From NCBI RefSeq assembly GCF_001042485.2, contig NZ_LBMN02000008.1, positions 62,001 through 126,000 of the forward strand: a stretch of 64,000 bases of DNA, given 5' to 3'. Positions 1-8,646 of the stretch are shown here, in pieces (the first letter of the stretch is position 1; the number at the start of each line of letters is the position of its first letter). Both the position numbers and the translations under genes were made by a program. The notes below the pieces were generated by a model. That model did not search any database. It saw nothing but the letters and a program-made list of their open reading frames with translations, and was not told the origin of the DNA. This DNA is from Bacillus paralicheniformis. GTDB taxonomy: Bacteria; Bacillota; Bacilli; Bacillales; Bacillaceae.

Positions 1-72
1 ATCGAGCTCCACTTGAATGGATACCAATAAACAGTTATATAGCTTCAAAATTGGAATGTTAGGTATCCTCAA
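1..72 (-). CDS. rsbS: RsbS, stressosome scaffold protein (5' part only)
   Basis: Only the first 24 codons are inside the window; the gene runs off the left edge. They begin with a TTG start preceded by GGAGG at 8 nt and read MRIPNIPILKLYNCLLVSIQ, the well-known N-terminus of RsbS. RsbS is a single STAS-domain protein that forms the core of the 1.8-MDa stressosome with RsbR paralogues and holds the RsbT kinase until stress. It follows rsbRA by 3 bp, the same order as in the B. subtilis sigma-B operon. Identity is clear despite the short length. Confidence 0.88.
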   Translation of the reverse strand, partial: MRIPNIPILKLYNCLLVSIQVELD

Positions 73-75
73 AAC

Positions 76-903
76 TTATTCCTCCAATGAAACAATTTTT
101 CGGTCTGTCATTTCTAATGCGGTTTGAATTCCTTTTTGCAGGGTATTTTTTGTAATAACCTGAGTTAAATCGATTCCCAAATTCACAATCGTCTGCGCGA
201 TTTCCGGGCGGATTCCAACGAGCAGGCATTTTGCGCCGACCAGTCTGACAGCTTCGGAAGCCTGCATGATGTGGTGTGCGACCATCGTATCGACGACAGG
301 CACGCCCGTAATGTCAATGAGGACGACTTCGGACCGGTGTTTGACGACGCCGCTCAACAGGTTTTCCATAATCTTTTTGGCCCGCTCCGTGTCGATCGTG
401 CCGACGAGAGGCATCACCGTAATATTTTCAAAAACCGGGATCAGCGGCGCCGAGAGCTCCTGTAATGCGACCTTTTGAAGAGCGACGGTTTTCTCCCAGG
501 AGATCGCATACTGATTCAAGATTTCGCTGTTGATCGGTTCGATAAATTTATCGATTTCCCATATCAGATCATAGCATTGCTGATCTTCCGGGACGTCCTT
601 GTTCATTTCATAGTACAGGTGCTTCCAAAAAGCTGATAATCCCGACGACAGAAGCTTCAGCGGAACGCCGAGCTGTACGGCTTTTGAAGAAAACTGGTAG
701 ATGGTGTCGATCGATTTTTCATTCCCGTCCCCGGACTCATTCATAAGGATATGAATGTATTCATTGCTGATCGTCTCATACATGTGTTCAGTCAGCTTCA
801 CGTTTGTCATGTTGCTGTTTAGGTCTTTCAGAATATCCGCCAAATTCACGGCGAGTACATTTTGGTTCTCCGAGATAAATTTTAACACTGCTTGATTCGA
901 CAT
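76..903 (-). CDS. rsbRA: RsbRA, stressosome sensor co-antagonist
   Basis: 275 residues, the usual RsbRA size. The N-terminal half (about 1-140) is the non-haem globin-like sensory domain that forms the stressosome turrets; the C-terminal half (about 155-270) is a STAS domain with the DITGVPVVDT segment around the RsbT-phosphorylated threonines. I start at ATG 903 because AGGGGG lies at a proper distance; an in-frame upstream ATG two codons earlier abuts the ribosome site. A sigma-A-like promoter sits 50-80 bp upstream. It begins the operon whose next gene is rsbS and controls release of RsbT, and through it sigma-B. Confidence 0.93.
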   Translation of the reverse strand: MSNQAVLKFISENQNVLAVNLADILKDLNSNMTNVKLTEHMYETISNEYIHILMNESGDGNEKSIDTIYQFSSKAVQLGVPLKLLSSGLSAFWKHLYYEMNKDVPEDQQCYDLIWEIDKFIEPINSEILNQYAISWEKTVALQKVALQELSAPLIPVFENITVMPLVGTIDTERAKKIMENLLSGVVKHRSEVVLIDITGVPVVDTMVAHHIMQASEAVRLVGAKCLLVGIRPEIAQTIVNLGIDLTQVITKNTLQKGIQTALEMTDRKIVSLEE

Positions 904-952
904 GTTCATCCCCCTAACTACATCTGATAACATTTTTTGGACTAACAGTTCC

Positions 953-981
953 ATTATATCGTTTGTTATTTTTGAACACAA
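953..981 (-). promoter_or_regulatory. Sigma-A-type promoter of rsbRA operon
   Basis: On the minus strand TTGTGT (976-981), a 17-nt spacer and TATAAT (953-958) lie about 50 bp before the rsbRA start codon. This matches the vegetative promoter known to drive the sigma-B operon in B. subtilis. It overlaps the downstream arm of the terminator that ends ndoA. Confidence 0.7.
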
Positions 982-1012
982 AAAAAGTTGCTCTTTCGCC
1001 TCGAGCAACTTT
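980..1012 (-). terminator. Terminator after ndoA
   Basis: A 10-bp perfect stem AAAGTTGCTC / GAGCAACTTT (984-993 with 1003-1012) is followed on the minus strand by a T run. It separates the ndoAI-ndoA unit from rsbRA. Confidence 0.75.
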
Positions 1013-1020
1013 CATCAATA

Positions 1021-1371
1021 TTAAAAATCAATGAGTGCCAAACTGATTTGTAAGGCTTCGTTGACCTTTTCCATCATTTCATCATCGAGATGGGTGATTT
1101 TGTCCGTTAATCTTTGCTTGTCAATCGTCCGAATTTGTTCGAGCAATATAACGGAATCTCTTTCAAAACCGTAGCGTTTCGCATCAATTTCGACGTGGGT
1201 AGGTAATTTTGCTTTCTGTATTTGGGCTGTTATGGCTGCAACAATAGCAGTTGGGCTGAAGCGATTGCCGATGTTGTTTTGAATCACTAAAACCGGGCGC
1301 ACCCCGCCTTGTTCTGAGCCAACAACAGGAGATAGGTCAGCAAAATAAACATCGCCGCGTTTAACAATCAA
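1021..1371 (-). CDS. ndoA: NdoA (EndoA/MazF), mRNA interferase toxin
   Basis: 116 residues, same size as B. subtilis EndoA, a ribosome-independent endoribonuclease that cuts single-stranded RNA at UACAU-type sites and arrests growth. It opens with the MazF/PemK signature ([19 protein letters not shown]) and keeps the conserved RPVLVIQN strand. It starts 4 bp after the stop of its antitoxin gene ndoAI, so the two are cotranscribed and probably translationally coupled. Toxicity is expected to be held by the NdoAI dimer inserting its C-terminus into the toxin groove. Confidence 0.95.
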   Translation of the reverse strand: MIVKRGDVYFADLSPVVGSEQGGVRPVLVIQNNIGNRFSPTAIVAAITAQIQKAKLPTHVEIDAKRYGFERDSVILLEQIRTIDKQRLTDKITHLDDEMMEKVNEALQISLALIDF

Positions 1372-1375
1372 ATGA

Positions 1376-1663
1376 TTATCCTCCGCTTACTAAGCGCTCT
1401 ACTGTGTTTTCAGCCTCATACTCTGCAAATTGAGCCTCAGAAGAGATGTTCAAATTAATCTTGGCCATCTCCATATAACCGCGTCTCATCGATTCCCGAA
1501 TTTGTCGATTTTTGCGCTCGCGCAAATACATTTTTGTGGCTTGGTAAATCAGTTCATTTCTGCTCCCGTTATCTTGCATGACGACACCATCCAGTTCTGA
1601 TACTAAAGCTTCTGGCAAGCGAATCAATATTTCAGTTGTTGCGCTGGATTCAGACAAAAACAT
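1376..1663 (-). CDS. ndoAI: NdoAI (EndoAI/MazE-like), ribbon-helix-helix antitoxin
   Basis: 95 residues. The N-terminal half (about 8-50) has the ribbon-helix-helix pattern [16 protein letters not shown]...SRNELIYQA. The C-terminal tail ([21 protein letters not shown]...ERLVSGG) is the toxin-binding segment conserved with B. subtilis EndoAI. ATG 1663 follows a GGTGGAGGTG ribosome site. It precedes ndoA in a two-gene unit downstream of alr. A DNA-binding fold together with the palindrome at 1710-1725 suggests autoregulation, but this is inference. Confidence 0.93.
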   Translation of the reverse strand: MFLSESSATTEILIRLPEALVSELDGVVMQDNGSRNELIYQATKMYLRERKNRQIRESMRRGYMEMAKINLNISSEAQFAEYEAENTVERLVSGG

Positions 1664-1709
1664 ACACCTCCACCAAACTTACGGATACAACACTCTATCC
1701 ATTCCATCC

Positions 1710-1740
1710 ATAATGATATCATTATTCTTTTCGCAAGCAA
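1710..1740 (-). promoter_or_regulatory. ndoAI-ndoA promoter overlapping a 16-bp perfect palindrome
   Basis: ATAATGATATCATTAT at 1710-1725 is an exact palindrome. On the minus strand a promoter TTGCTT (1735-1740), 16-nt spacer, TATCAT (1713-1718) overlaps it, so a protein bound there would block RNA polymerase. The site lies about 50 bp upstream of ndoAI. Confidence 0.5.
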
Positions 1741-1768
1741 AGTTGTTTTTCCGCTAATTCATCAATTT

Positions 1769-2938
1769 TCAGGATTGATCAGGCAAGATCGGATTCCTTA
1801 TTTCCATTATACTCCCATTTTCCAAAAACATACGGGGCACCCTTGAACTTATCATACAGGTAATTTCATAATTGATCGTCTGCAAATGTTGGGCGATTTC
1901 GTCGACTGAAATCCATTCGTCTTTTTGCTTCCCGATCAAGGTAACCTTTGTGCCGACAGGGTATTCTTCGGCGAGGGAAATCATGAACTGGTCCATGCAG
2001 ATTCTCCCTGCTATTTTTTGGCGTTTTCCGTCGATCAGCACTTCCGTCCCGGCAAGGCGCCTCAGCCATCCATCAGCATACCCGACGGGAACTGTCCCGA
2101 TCCATTCGTCGCGTTTGGCCGTATATGTCGCCCCGTAGCTGACGCTCTCGCCTTTTTTAATTTTTTTCACATGGGTGAGTTCGGTATGAAGCGAAAACAC
2201 TTCCCGCAGACGAAACGGCAGCTCGTCTTTTATTTCGGTTGACGGCGCCAAACCGTACATGCCGATGCCGAAGCGGACGGCATTAAAGAGCTGTTCCCTG
2301 AAGCGCAGACCCGCGGCGCTGTTTGACGAATGCACCATTAAACGGTCAAGCGGGAGAGGGCTGATCAATTCTTTAAAGCGGTCAAGCTGCATGTCGAAAT
2401 AATCGGTGTCCTTTTCGTCCGCCGTCGCGAAATGAGTGAACACGCCCGTACAATTGAGTTTATCGCTCGATTCGGTCATCTCCATCATTTCTTTGATCTC
2501 TTCTTCCGTTTTGCAGCCAAGGCGGCCCATGCCCGTGTCGATCTTCAAATGATATTCAAGAGAAGCTTCGGTCTCACCGAGAAAACCGAGCACGTCTTTC
2601 AGCCAGCCGGCTGAGTAGCCCGTCACGGTAATGCGCTTTTCCGCGGCAATGCCGGCATATTCGGGCGGCACTGCGCCTAGGACAAGAATCGGTTCTTCAA
2701 TCCCCTGCGCTCTCAGCGAAAGCGCTTCATCCAGTAAAGCCACAGCAAGAATGGACGCCCCTTCTGCAAGAGCCGCCTTCGCTACCTGTGCATCCCCGTG
2801 TCCGTAGGCATTCGCTTTAACGACGGCCATCAAGTGGACATGCTCGCCGATGTGCCGCTTCATATTGCGCACGTTTTCTTTTAAAGCCGTTAAATCGATT
2901 TCGGCCCATGTCTTTCTATAGAATGGTTTTAAGCTCAT
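1769..2938 (-). CDS. alr: Alanine racemase, biosynthetic
   Basis: 389 residues from ATG 2938, the usual Alr1 length; AGGAAGTG precedes tandem ATG codons. PLP-dependent interconversion of L- and D-alanine for cell-wall synthesis. The PLP lysine is in AVVKANAYGHG near residue 40; the second catalytic base, tyrosine, is in SYGATY; RICMDQFM and SRVPRMF are further family signatures. It sits between ydcC and ndoAI as in B. subtilis. D-alanine made here feeds ddl and then murF, both encoded about 8 kb away in this window. Confidence 0.96.
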   Translation of the reverse strand: MSLKPFYRKTWAEIDLTALKENVRNMKRHIGEHVHLMAVVKANAYGHGDAQVAKAALAEGASILAVALLDEALSLRAQGIEEPILVLGAVPPEYAGIAAEKRITVTGYSAGWLKDVLGFLGETEASLEYHLKIDTGMGRLGCKTEEEIKEMMEMTESSDKLNCTGVFTHFATADEKDTDYFDMQLDRFKELISPLPLDRLMVHSSNSAAGLRFREQLFNAVRFGIGMYGLAPSTEIKDELPFRLREVFSLHTELTHVKKIKKGESVSYGATYTAKRDEWIGTVPVGYADGWLRRLAGTEVLIDGKRQKIAGRICMDQFMISLAEEYPVGTKVTLIGKQKDEWISVDEIAQHLQTINYEITCMISSRVPRMFLENGSIMEIRNPILPDQS

Positions 2939-3106
2939 CATGACACTTCCTGTTCCTTGTTTCAATCGTCCTTCCCATCATACTAAAAAGTTCGGAGAAA
3001 GGGAAATTTTGTACGGGAACAACTGCCCAGAACAAGAGAAAAATTGCTGGCACGCTATACATTTTACGGAAAAACTGTCGAAAACATACGCTTGCGCCGG
3101 AAATAT

Positions 3107-3152
3107 AAAAACAGCCTGCTTTCCGCTTCAGGGCGGAAAACAGGCTGCTGGA
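3107..3152 (-). terminator. Terminator after ydcC
   Basis: A long hairpin, CAGCCTG plus TTTTCCGC pairing with GCGGAAAG plus CAGGCTG, is followed on the minus strand by TTTTTA just downstream of the ydcC stop. It separates ydcC from alr. Confidence 0.75.
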
Positions 3153-3162
3153 TAGGCACAGT

Positions 3163-4170
3163 CTATTTTGAAGACTGGCCTTGCATGCTTTTGGCGACCA
3201 TCAGAAGTTCATCTTGAGAAAGGTCTTCTGATGAGATGAAATAGTCGACTCCGTCATAAGTCCATGACAACGATTTATCCGTCAGTGCGCCGACCGTGAA
3301 GCCGAGGTCAACCGGCTCTCCGTTCATGGACACAGAAGTAGATGTTTTGGCGACGCGGGCTTTTTCCTGAATCAATGTAAAGGACTTTTCACCGCCGTAT
3401 GTGATGACGATTCGTTTGCCGTCTTCAGTCGCCATTTCTTTCTCCTCAAGCTTTTTCACGCCCTGAGGCACATCGAGCGGCGTTTTGACGGCGAAAGAGT
3501 CTGACACGTCCGCGCTTGTCGCTACGTCAATTTGAGACAGCGTCATATTTTTCTTTTCATCAAATGCGTCTTTATCGAGCGGCTTATCGAATTCAAAGCT
3601 TGTAAACTCAACCTTTACCATCGGTTTGCGGTCCGTGTCCATCACCTTAACCGATGAAGGAGCCATGTTTTTTTTATGGAAAACGATTTCCTGGGTCGGC
3701 AGCATCTGATTATGCTGATAATTCGTTTTCGTTTCAAAAATGTATTTTGAATCCTTTGCGGAAAAAGAAGCTTCCCCATCATTTTTGACATCTTTTACGA
3801 GCGATTCGAATAAGTATACTTGGCTGCTGTTATTAGGCCAGTCGCTGTGGAAGCGGAAGCTTTTATTCAGCGACGGAGTCAAAACAAACACGCCGTTTTC
3901 ATTGCGCAAGATCACCTGGCTCTGGTCTTTTTTCGGGTTTTCCAAATAGACCCGGTAAAGAGAAGGTTTTTTATGCCAGATTTCCACATTGTACTCCTGC
4001 GGTTCATTTCCCGTTTCAATCGTCATTTTCGCTTTTGCCTTATAGGACGTGTATTCTTTTGCCTTCTTGTCGAGCCCCGTCACAACATCTTCTTGCGATT
4101 TTTGGCCGCAGGCAGAAAGCATAAGGATTACAAGCAGCCCCGTTAAAAGCAAAACAAAGCTTTTTCTCAC
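3163..4170 (-). CDS. ydcC: YdcC, LolA-like lipoprotein
   Basis: 335 residues starting at GTG 4170, with AAGGGG 10 nt upstream. The N-terminus is a lipoprotein signal (basic start, hydrophobic stretch, lipobox LSAC near residues 18-21). The rest resembles the outer-membrane lipoprotein-sorting (LolA/LolB-like) beta-barrel family, which in Gram-positives is membrane-anchored on the outer face and of unknown ligand. B. subtilis YdcC is the positional orthologue; it is reported as sporulation-related. Its neighbour alr follows downstream after a terminator. In B. subtilis acpS lies directly upstream; here it does not. Confidence 0.85.
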   Translation of the reverse strand: MRKSFVLLLTGLLVILMLSACGQKSQEDVVTGLDKKAKEYTSYKAKAKMTIETGNEPQEYNVEIWHKKPSLYRVYLENPKKDQSQVILRNENGVFVLTPSLNKSFRFHSDWPNNSSQVYLFESLVKDVKNDGEASFSAKDSKYIFETKTNYQHNQMLPTQEIVFHKKNMAPSSVKVMDTDRKPMVKVEFTSFEFDKPLDKDAFDEKKNMTLSQIDVATSADVSDSFAVKTPLDVPQGVKKLEEKEMATEDGKRIVITYGGEKSFTLIQEKARVAKTSTSVSMNGEPVDLGFTVGALTDKSLSWTYDGVDYFISSEDLSQDELLMVAKSMQGQSSK

Positions 4171-4333
4171 CTTTTTTCAACCCCTTTTTAATCATTGATG
4201 TAAAAAGGAAGAAACCGCTTGTTCGACTTTAACGGTACGCCATAAGAACAGGGCCGGCTGTATCGGCGTGCGTACCATAAAAGCCTGCAACGACTCGTCT
4301 CCCTTATTGCACTACCCAATATATGAGCGTGTC

Positions 4334-4375
4334 TCAGACAATATGCAGACTAGCATGACAACCTTTCAAAATCAT
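4334..4375 (-). pseudogene. Possible vestige of acpS start (13-codon reading frame)
   Basis: In the 295-bp gap between ydcC and ydcA, where B. subtilis carries acpS, the minus strand has an excellent GGAGGAGAAAA-ATG start that opens a frame of only 13 codons (MILKGCHASLHIV). The gap is too short for the about 120-codon acpS. I cannot show homology, so this is a speculative leftover; the rest of the gap holds nothing else recognisable. Confidence 0.2.
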
Positions 4376-4465
4376 TTTTCTCCTCCGTACTAATCACCGC
4401 TGCCTGTTCATAAACGTGTTACTATATATGTACGAGATCATTGTAAAGGGGCTTAAATCATAAGC

Positions 4466-5065
4466 ATGTTTATCAGAACAGAAAATTTTCAGACGTTTAT
4501 CAGGCTCTACCCGGTCACATCCGCCATACTGGCCCTGCAGCTTGCCATCTGGATTCTTTTTTTACTTCCGTTGACGGCCGTACAGATGTGGTCTGATTTA
4601 TTGATTGGATTTAACTGGGGGATAGCGAATGGAGAATGGTGGAGGTTTGTGACACCGATCTTTATTCACGCCGGGTTCGGCCATCTGCTCTTTAATTCGA
4701 TGTCGATCTTTTTATTTGCCCCCGGGCTGGAACGAATGCTCGGGAAACTCAAGTTACTCATCGTTTATATTGGGACAGGAGTGATCGGCAATATCGGCAC
4801 GTATTTCATCGAACCGCTGGAGTATATGCATGTCGGTGCTTCAGGAGCGATATTCGGATTGTTCGGTGTGTACCTGTACATCGTGCTGTTTAGAAAAGAG
4901 CTGATGGGAAGCGCCAATTCCCAAATCATCGTCACCATCCTCGCCATTTCGGTTTTGATGACGTTTGTCAACCAAAATATCAATATCATGGCGCACATCT
5001 TCGGACTGCTGGGCGGACTCGCTCTGGCTCCTCCGTTGTTAAATAAAAGAGTGAACGGCTTTTAA
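4466..5065 (+). CDS. ydcA: YdcA, rhomboid-family intramembrane serine protease
   Basis: 199 residues with six hydrophobic segments. The catalytic serine is in HVGASGAIFG (about residue 127), the catalytic histidine in IMAHIFGLLGG near residue 175, and the L1-loop FGHLLFN motif precedes them: all rhomboid hallmarks. Rhomboids cleave single-pass membrane substrates; none is known for YdcA. It is the only plus-strand gene in the first 12 kb and converges on ydbT. The ribosome site AAAGGGG is rather far (about 14 nt) from ATG 4466, but no better start exists. Confidence 0.88.
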   Translation: MFIRTENFQTFIRLYPVTSAILALQLAIWILFLLPLTAVQMWSDLLIGFNWGIANGEWWRFVTPIFIHAGFGHLLFNSMSIFLFAPGLERMLGKLKLLIVYIGTGVIGNIGTYFIEPLEYMHVGASGAIFGLFGVYLYIVLFRKELMGSANSQIIVTILAISVLMTFVNQNINIMAHIFGLLGGLALAPPLLNKRVNGF

Positions 5066-5079
5066 CCGTTCACTCTTTT
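5045..5079. terminator. Bidirectional terminator embracing the stop codons of ydcA and ydbT
   Basis: A perfect 14-bp stem AAAAGAGTGAACGG / CCGTTCACTCTTTT (5045-5058 and 5066-5079) has a 7-nt loop. The loop contains both stop codons: ydcA TAA at 5063-5065 and, on the other strand, ydbT TAA at 5064-5062. Confidence 0.9.
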
Positions 5080-6546
5080 TTCATAAGAATACCATGCAAA
5101 AATATCGTCCGAATCTTTCTCCTCGACATCAGCCACCGAAAACTTCTCCATTAAAGCAGATGATTTTGTTGATGTATGGATCGAAACAAGCTGTCTTCTG
5201 CGCTGGAAATACGAGCGGCTGACTTCGAACACCTGCATGCGCCTGCGCTGAATGACAGCGGTTGTTCTGCCGATGAAGCGCGATGACATGATGATTTTGC
5301 TGCCGCTGATCTTCCAGCCGGCATCGCGGTATGATAAGTAGCCGATGATCCAGTAAAAAGGAATCAATACAGCGGACAAATAGCCCCACGGCGGAAACAG
5401 AATAGAAAGCGGAACGACGGCGAGAACCGGCCAGGATGCGCGCAGGATATAACGGCGCAGTGCGCGTTTCGGCAAGCGGTTCAAATCGTCTTCCGGCGCA
5501 TAATCCGGAATGAGTTCTCCGAGGTGCTGTTTGATCATTTTTTTGCTGATAATCGGAAATAGGACGGCTGATTTATCTTCTTCCAAAACGTTTCCGCCTG
5601 CGCTGACGATCGTGACGGCTGCAAGTCCAAAAGGCTGCCTGATCAGACTCTCCTTAATTTTAATCGCTTGAATCCGCTGCAGCGGAATCGTGATTTGATG
5701 CTTTTCAATCAGCCCTCTGGAAATGACGATTTCTTTCTCTTTACGCACGACTGTAAAATTCGCGTATTTCAAAAGCATCCCGACAATGCTGAGAAGCCAT
5801 GCAATGAAAAGGGCAACAAAAGCAGCTAAGGCGATGACAGTCGCTCCAGCGCTATTCAAAAAAGCAAAACGGTCATACAGCCAGTCCAAATCAAAGAAGT
5901 CGTCGACTTGAGTGAAAAAAGCGAATACCCCTGAAATAATGACGCCGATCCCGCTTGATGTTGACGCTGCAGTTAATAGCTCCTGCCCGGTCATTTTGTA
6001 CATCATTTGTGGTTCTTCCGCTGTTTCCTCCGCCTCTGCAGCAGTCTCTTCCTGGGGATCCGTGACAGCGGCTTCAGTGCCTTCCACCGCTTTTTCCCTT
6101 TCGAAAAGCGCTTGCTGAATACGTTCGGCTTCTGCCTGGGTAATGGCGACCAAGGAAACTTCCGCTTCCGTTCCTCCGCTTGCCGTTTCGACTTGAAGCT
6201 TCACCAGCTTGAATATTTGCTGAATGAGGCCTGCGCTCGTGTTGATCGTTTGAATCCGTTCGATCGGAATATACCTTTTTTTCTTATTGATCAGGCCTTC
6301 CTCTATTCGCAATTCATCCTCTTCGATACGGTATGTAAATTTGCTCCACTTAATGATGCTCGTCACGACCAAAGCAATGAAAAACAGCACGGCCGCGGCG
6401 ATCGCCAGCATTTTGACTGTGTGCGACTGATTTAAAAAAAGCACTACGCCAAATGGAATGATAAAGTTTTTAACGGTCTCAACAAGGCCTTTAATAAAGT
6501 TGAGAATGACGGCGGCGGGGTGCATGCGTCTCGGTTCAGACATCAT
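5062..6546 (-). CDS. ydbT: YdbT, membrane protein with bacterial PH (bPH2) domains
   Basis: 494 residues. Repeated hydrophobic pairs are each followed by a bPH2/DUF304 unit: about 70-150 (SKFTYRIEEDELRIEEGLINKKKRYIPIERIQTI), about 255-340 (YANFTVVRKEKEIVISRGLIEKHQITIPLQRIQAI) and about 395-480. An acidic linker rich in E, A and T near 165-185 separates the first two. The function of YdbS/YdbT pairs is not firmly known; B. subtilis work links YdbST to resistance against a co-encoded or heterologous antimicrobial peptide. It overlaps the end of ydbS by 11 bp and terminates inside a shared hairpin with ydcA. Confidence 0.9.
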   Translation of the reverse strand: MMSEPRRMHPAAVILNFIKGLVETVKNFIIPFGVVLFLNQSHTVKMLAIAAAVLFFIALVVTSIIKWSKFTYRIEEDELRIEEGLINKKKRYIPIERIQTINTSAGLIQQIFKLVKLQVETASGGTEAEVSLVAITQAEAERIQQALFEREKAVEGTEAAVTDPQEETAAEAEETAEEPQMMYKMTGQELLTAASTSSGIGVIISGVFAFFTQVDDFFDLDWLYDRFAFLNSAGATVIALAAFVALFIAWLLSIVGMLLKYANFTVVRKEKEIVISRGLIEKHQITIPLQRIQAIKIKESLIRQPFGLAAVTIVSAGGNVLEEDKSAVLFPIISKKMIKQHLGELIPDYAPEDDLNRLPKRALRRYILRASWPVLAVVPLSILFPPWGYLSAVLIPFYWIIGYLSYRDAGWKISGSKIIMSSRFIGRTTAVIQRRRMQVFEVSRSYFQRRRQLVSIHTSTKSSALMEKFSVADVEEKDSDDIFAWYSYEKRVNG

Positions 6547-7015
6547 CTTCAGTCACCCTTGCCAGCCTGGAAATGGAGTCCCTGAGCTGATCCGCCTCTT
6601 CAACATCCAGAGCGGGAATGGAATGGGTCGTCGCGGCTGTTGAAATTTGCACGGAGGCGAGATTATATTTTCTGAGGATGGGGCCCTGCGATGTATCAAC
6701 ATGCTGGACTCTGACCATCGGAACGATCACGCGGGTCACCACAAAGATGCCGTGCTGAATATCGATTTCGTTCTCATGGACTTCGTAGCGCCATATTCTG
6801 TGGCGGATATTCGGAATAATAATAATGATGCCAAATGAAATCACCAGCCAAACGGCTGCTGACAAAATGCCGATCCATACCGGCCATTTAAATATCAACC
6901 CTGCGGCAACAAGGCCTGCTGCAGCCAGCATTAAAACGAATGATGTGATACAAGCTGTAATTCTCCAGACTTTTACGCCATCGCGGCTTATTTGATTTTT
7001 CGGCTCGCTTCTCAA
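6536..7015 (-). CDS. ydbS: YdbS, small bPH2-domain membrane protein
   Basis: 159 residues with two membrane segments (about 17-60) followed by a single bPH2 domain whose signature is IWRYEVHENEIDIQHGIFVVTRVIVPMVRVQHVDTSQGPILRKY, read in short blocks. It is partnered with YdbT: the two genes overlap by 11 bp, implying coupled translation and probably one membrane complex. Located downstream of cshA as in B. subtilis. Confidence 0.9.
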   Translation of the reverse strand: MRSEPKNQISRDGVKVWRITACITSFVLMLAAAGLVAAGLIFKWPVWIGILSAAVWLVISFGIIIIIPNIRHRIWRYEVHENEIDIQHGIFVVTRVIVPMVRVQHVDTSQGPILRKYNLASVQISTAATTHSIPALDVEEADQLRDSISRLARVTEDDV

Positions 7016-7089
7016 AACTCGATTCCCCCAATCTAGTTCTATTTACGGTCTTAGGCTGAAAATGTTTCGGATAAAGACTTTCGTTTTTA

Positions 7090-7124
7090 AAAAAAGGCGA
7101 ATCCGTAAAAAAGGATCCGCCTTT
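7090..7124 (-). terminator. Terminator after cshA
   Basis: The stem AAAAGGCG-GATCC / GGATTCGCCTTTTTTT lies just downstream of the cshA stop on the minus strand, separating it from ydbS. Confidence 0.7.
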
Positions 7125-7127
7125 TGA

Positions 7128-8591
7128 TTATGAATTATATGATTTTTTTTGGCGTCTGTCATTCGAAGAACGCTTTTTATCATAAGATGAACGATTGTTC
7201 TTTCCTCTGTAGCCGCCGCCGTCTCTGCGTTTTGATGAACGGGGGTGGTGACTTTTATTTCGCTTCGTTCTGAGCGGAGCCTCTTCCGTCAAACGGACAG
7301 GCGTGTTGTCCGGCTCTTTGGTCATCATTTTAATGGCAGCCGCAACAACTGTCACAGAATCATGGTCTTCCAATAATTCCGCTGCAGCCGTCATATAGAA
7401 GTTCAGGTTATTTTCCTCGATGATCGTCCGGAGGCGGTCAACCGTCACCTGCTGCTGTCCTTCAATCGCCTCATCTAGAGTCGGTGCTTTCATGCGGTCC
7501 ATTTTGCGTTTTGTCGTCTGCTCGATGGCGCGGAGCATGTCTTTTTCGCGCGGTGTAATGAAGGTCATCGCCATTCCTGTTTTGCCTGCGCGTCCCGTTC
7601 TTCCGATGCGGTGAACATAGCTTTCAGGATCTTGCGGCACATCGAAGTTGTAGACGTGCGTTACCCCTGAAATATCAAGGCCACGCGCCGCAACGTCTGT
7701 CGCAACGAGCACTTCAATTGCGCCTTGCTTAAATTTCCGGAGTGCCACCATTCGCTTCGCCTGAGTCAAATCGCCGTGGATTCCTTCAGCTGTATAACCG
7801 CGCAGATTAAGCGCTTCTGTTAGTTCATCGACGCGGCGCTTTGTCCGGCCGAATACAATCGCCAGTTCAGGAGACTGGATGTCAAGAAGACGTGTCAGCG
7901 TATCAAACTTTTTGCGTTCATGTACTTCAAGGTAGAACTGCTGAATGTTTGATACTGTCATTTCCTTCGCTTTCACTTTCACGTGCTCCGGGTTGGTCAT
8001 GAAACGTTCTGCAATCCGTTTAATCGGAGCAGGCATTGTTGCAGAAAACAGCAATGTTTGATGCTCAGCGGGCACATTGGAAAGGATGGATTCGATATCT
8101 TCGATGAATCCCATGTTCAGCATTTCATCCGCTTCATCAAGCACAACGGTGTTCACTGTTTGAAGACGCATTGTGCGGCGGTTGATATGGTCAAGCAAAC
8201 GGCCAGGTGTTCCAACGATAATATGAGGATTTTTCTTAAGCGCGCGAATCTGGCGTCCGATATCCTGTCCACCGTAAATCGGCAGCACGCGAGCGCGTTT
8301 ATCCTGTCCAATTTTATATAGCTCTTCAGAAACTTGAATGGCTAATTCACGAGTAGGTGCGATAACAATGGCTTGAATGTTAGGAGACTCGGGGTTGATT
8401 TTCTCAACAAGGGGGATGCCAAATGCAGCCGTTTTTCCTGTTCCCGTTTGCGCTTGTCCGATCACATCTTTATTTGCAAGGCCGAGCGGAATCGTTTGTG
8501 CCTGAATCGGTGTTGCCTCTTCAAATCCCATACGCTTGATCGCTTTTGTGAGATCAGAACTTAATTGAAAATCTTGAAACGTTATTGTCAA
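7128..8591 (-). CDS. cshA: CshA, DEAD-box RNA helicase
   Basis: 487 residues. The full motif set is present: Q motif [14 protein letters not shown], Walker [19 protein letters not shown] (VLDEADEML), SAT, and [10 protein letters not shown] in the second RecA domain, followed by a basic R/K/S/G-rich tail that binds RNA. CshA works in ribosome assembly, cold growth and the RNA degradosome with RNase Y. Start: the TTG at 8591 lies 10 nt after AAGGAG, whereas the in-frame TTG three codons upstream (8600) is only 2 nt from it. The leader carries a terminator-like hairpin. Confidence 0.95.
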   Translation of the reverse strand: MTITFQDFQLSSDLTKAIKRMGFEEATPIQAQTIPLGLANKDVIGQAQTGTGKTAAFGIPLVEKINPESPNIQAIVIAPTRELAIQVSEELYKIGQDKRARVLPIYGGQDIGRQIRALKKNPHIIVGTPGRLLDHINRRTMRLQTVNTVVLDEADEMLNMGFIEDIESILSNVPAEHQTLLFSATMPAPIKRIAERFMTNPEHVKVKAKEMTVSNIQQFYLEVHERKKFDTLTRLLDIQSPELAIVFGRTKRRVDELTEALNLRGYTAEGIHGDLTQAKRMVALRKFKQGAIEVLVATDVAARGLDISGVTHVYNFDVPQDPESYVHRIGRTGRAGKTGMAMTFITPREKDMLRAIEQTTKRKMDRMKAPTLDEAIEGQQQVTVDRLRTIIEENNLNFYMTAAAELLEDHDSVTVVAAAIKMMTKEPDNTPVRLTEEAPLRTKRNKSHHPRSSKRRDGGGYRGKNNRSSYDKKRSSNDRRQKKSYNS

Positions 8592-8646
8592 TGTATTCAA
8601 ACTCCTTCTGCTTACTGTTTCAGTAATCGTGTTTTATCAATAAAAA

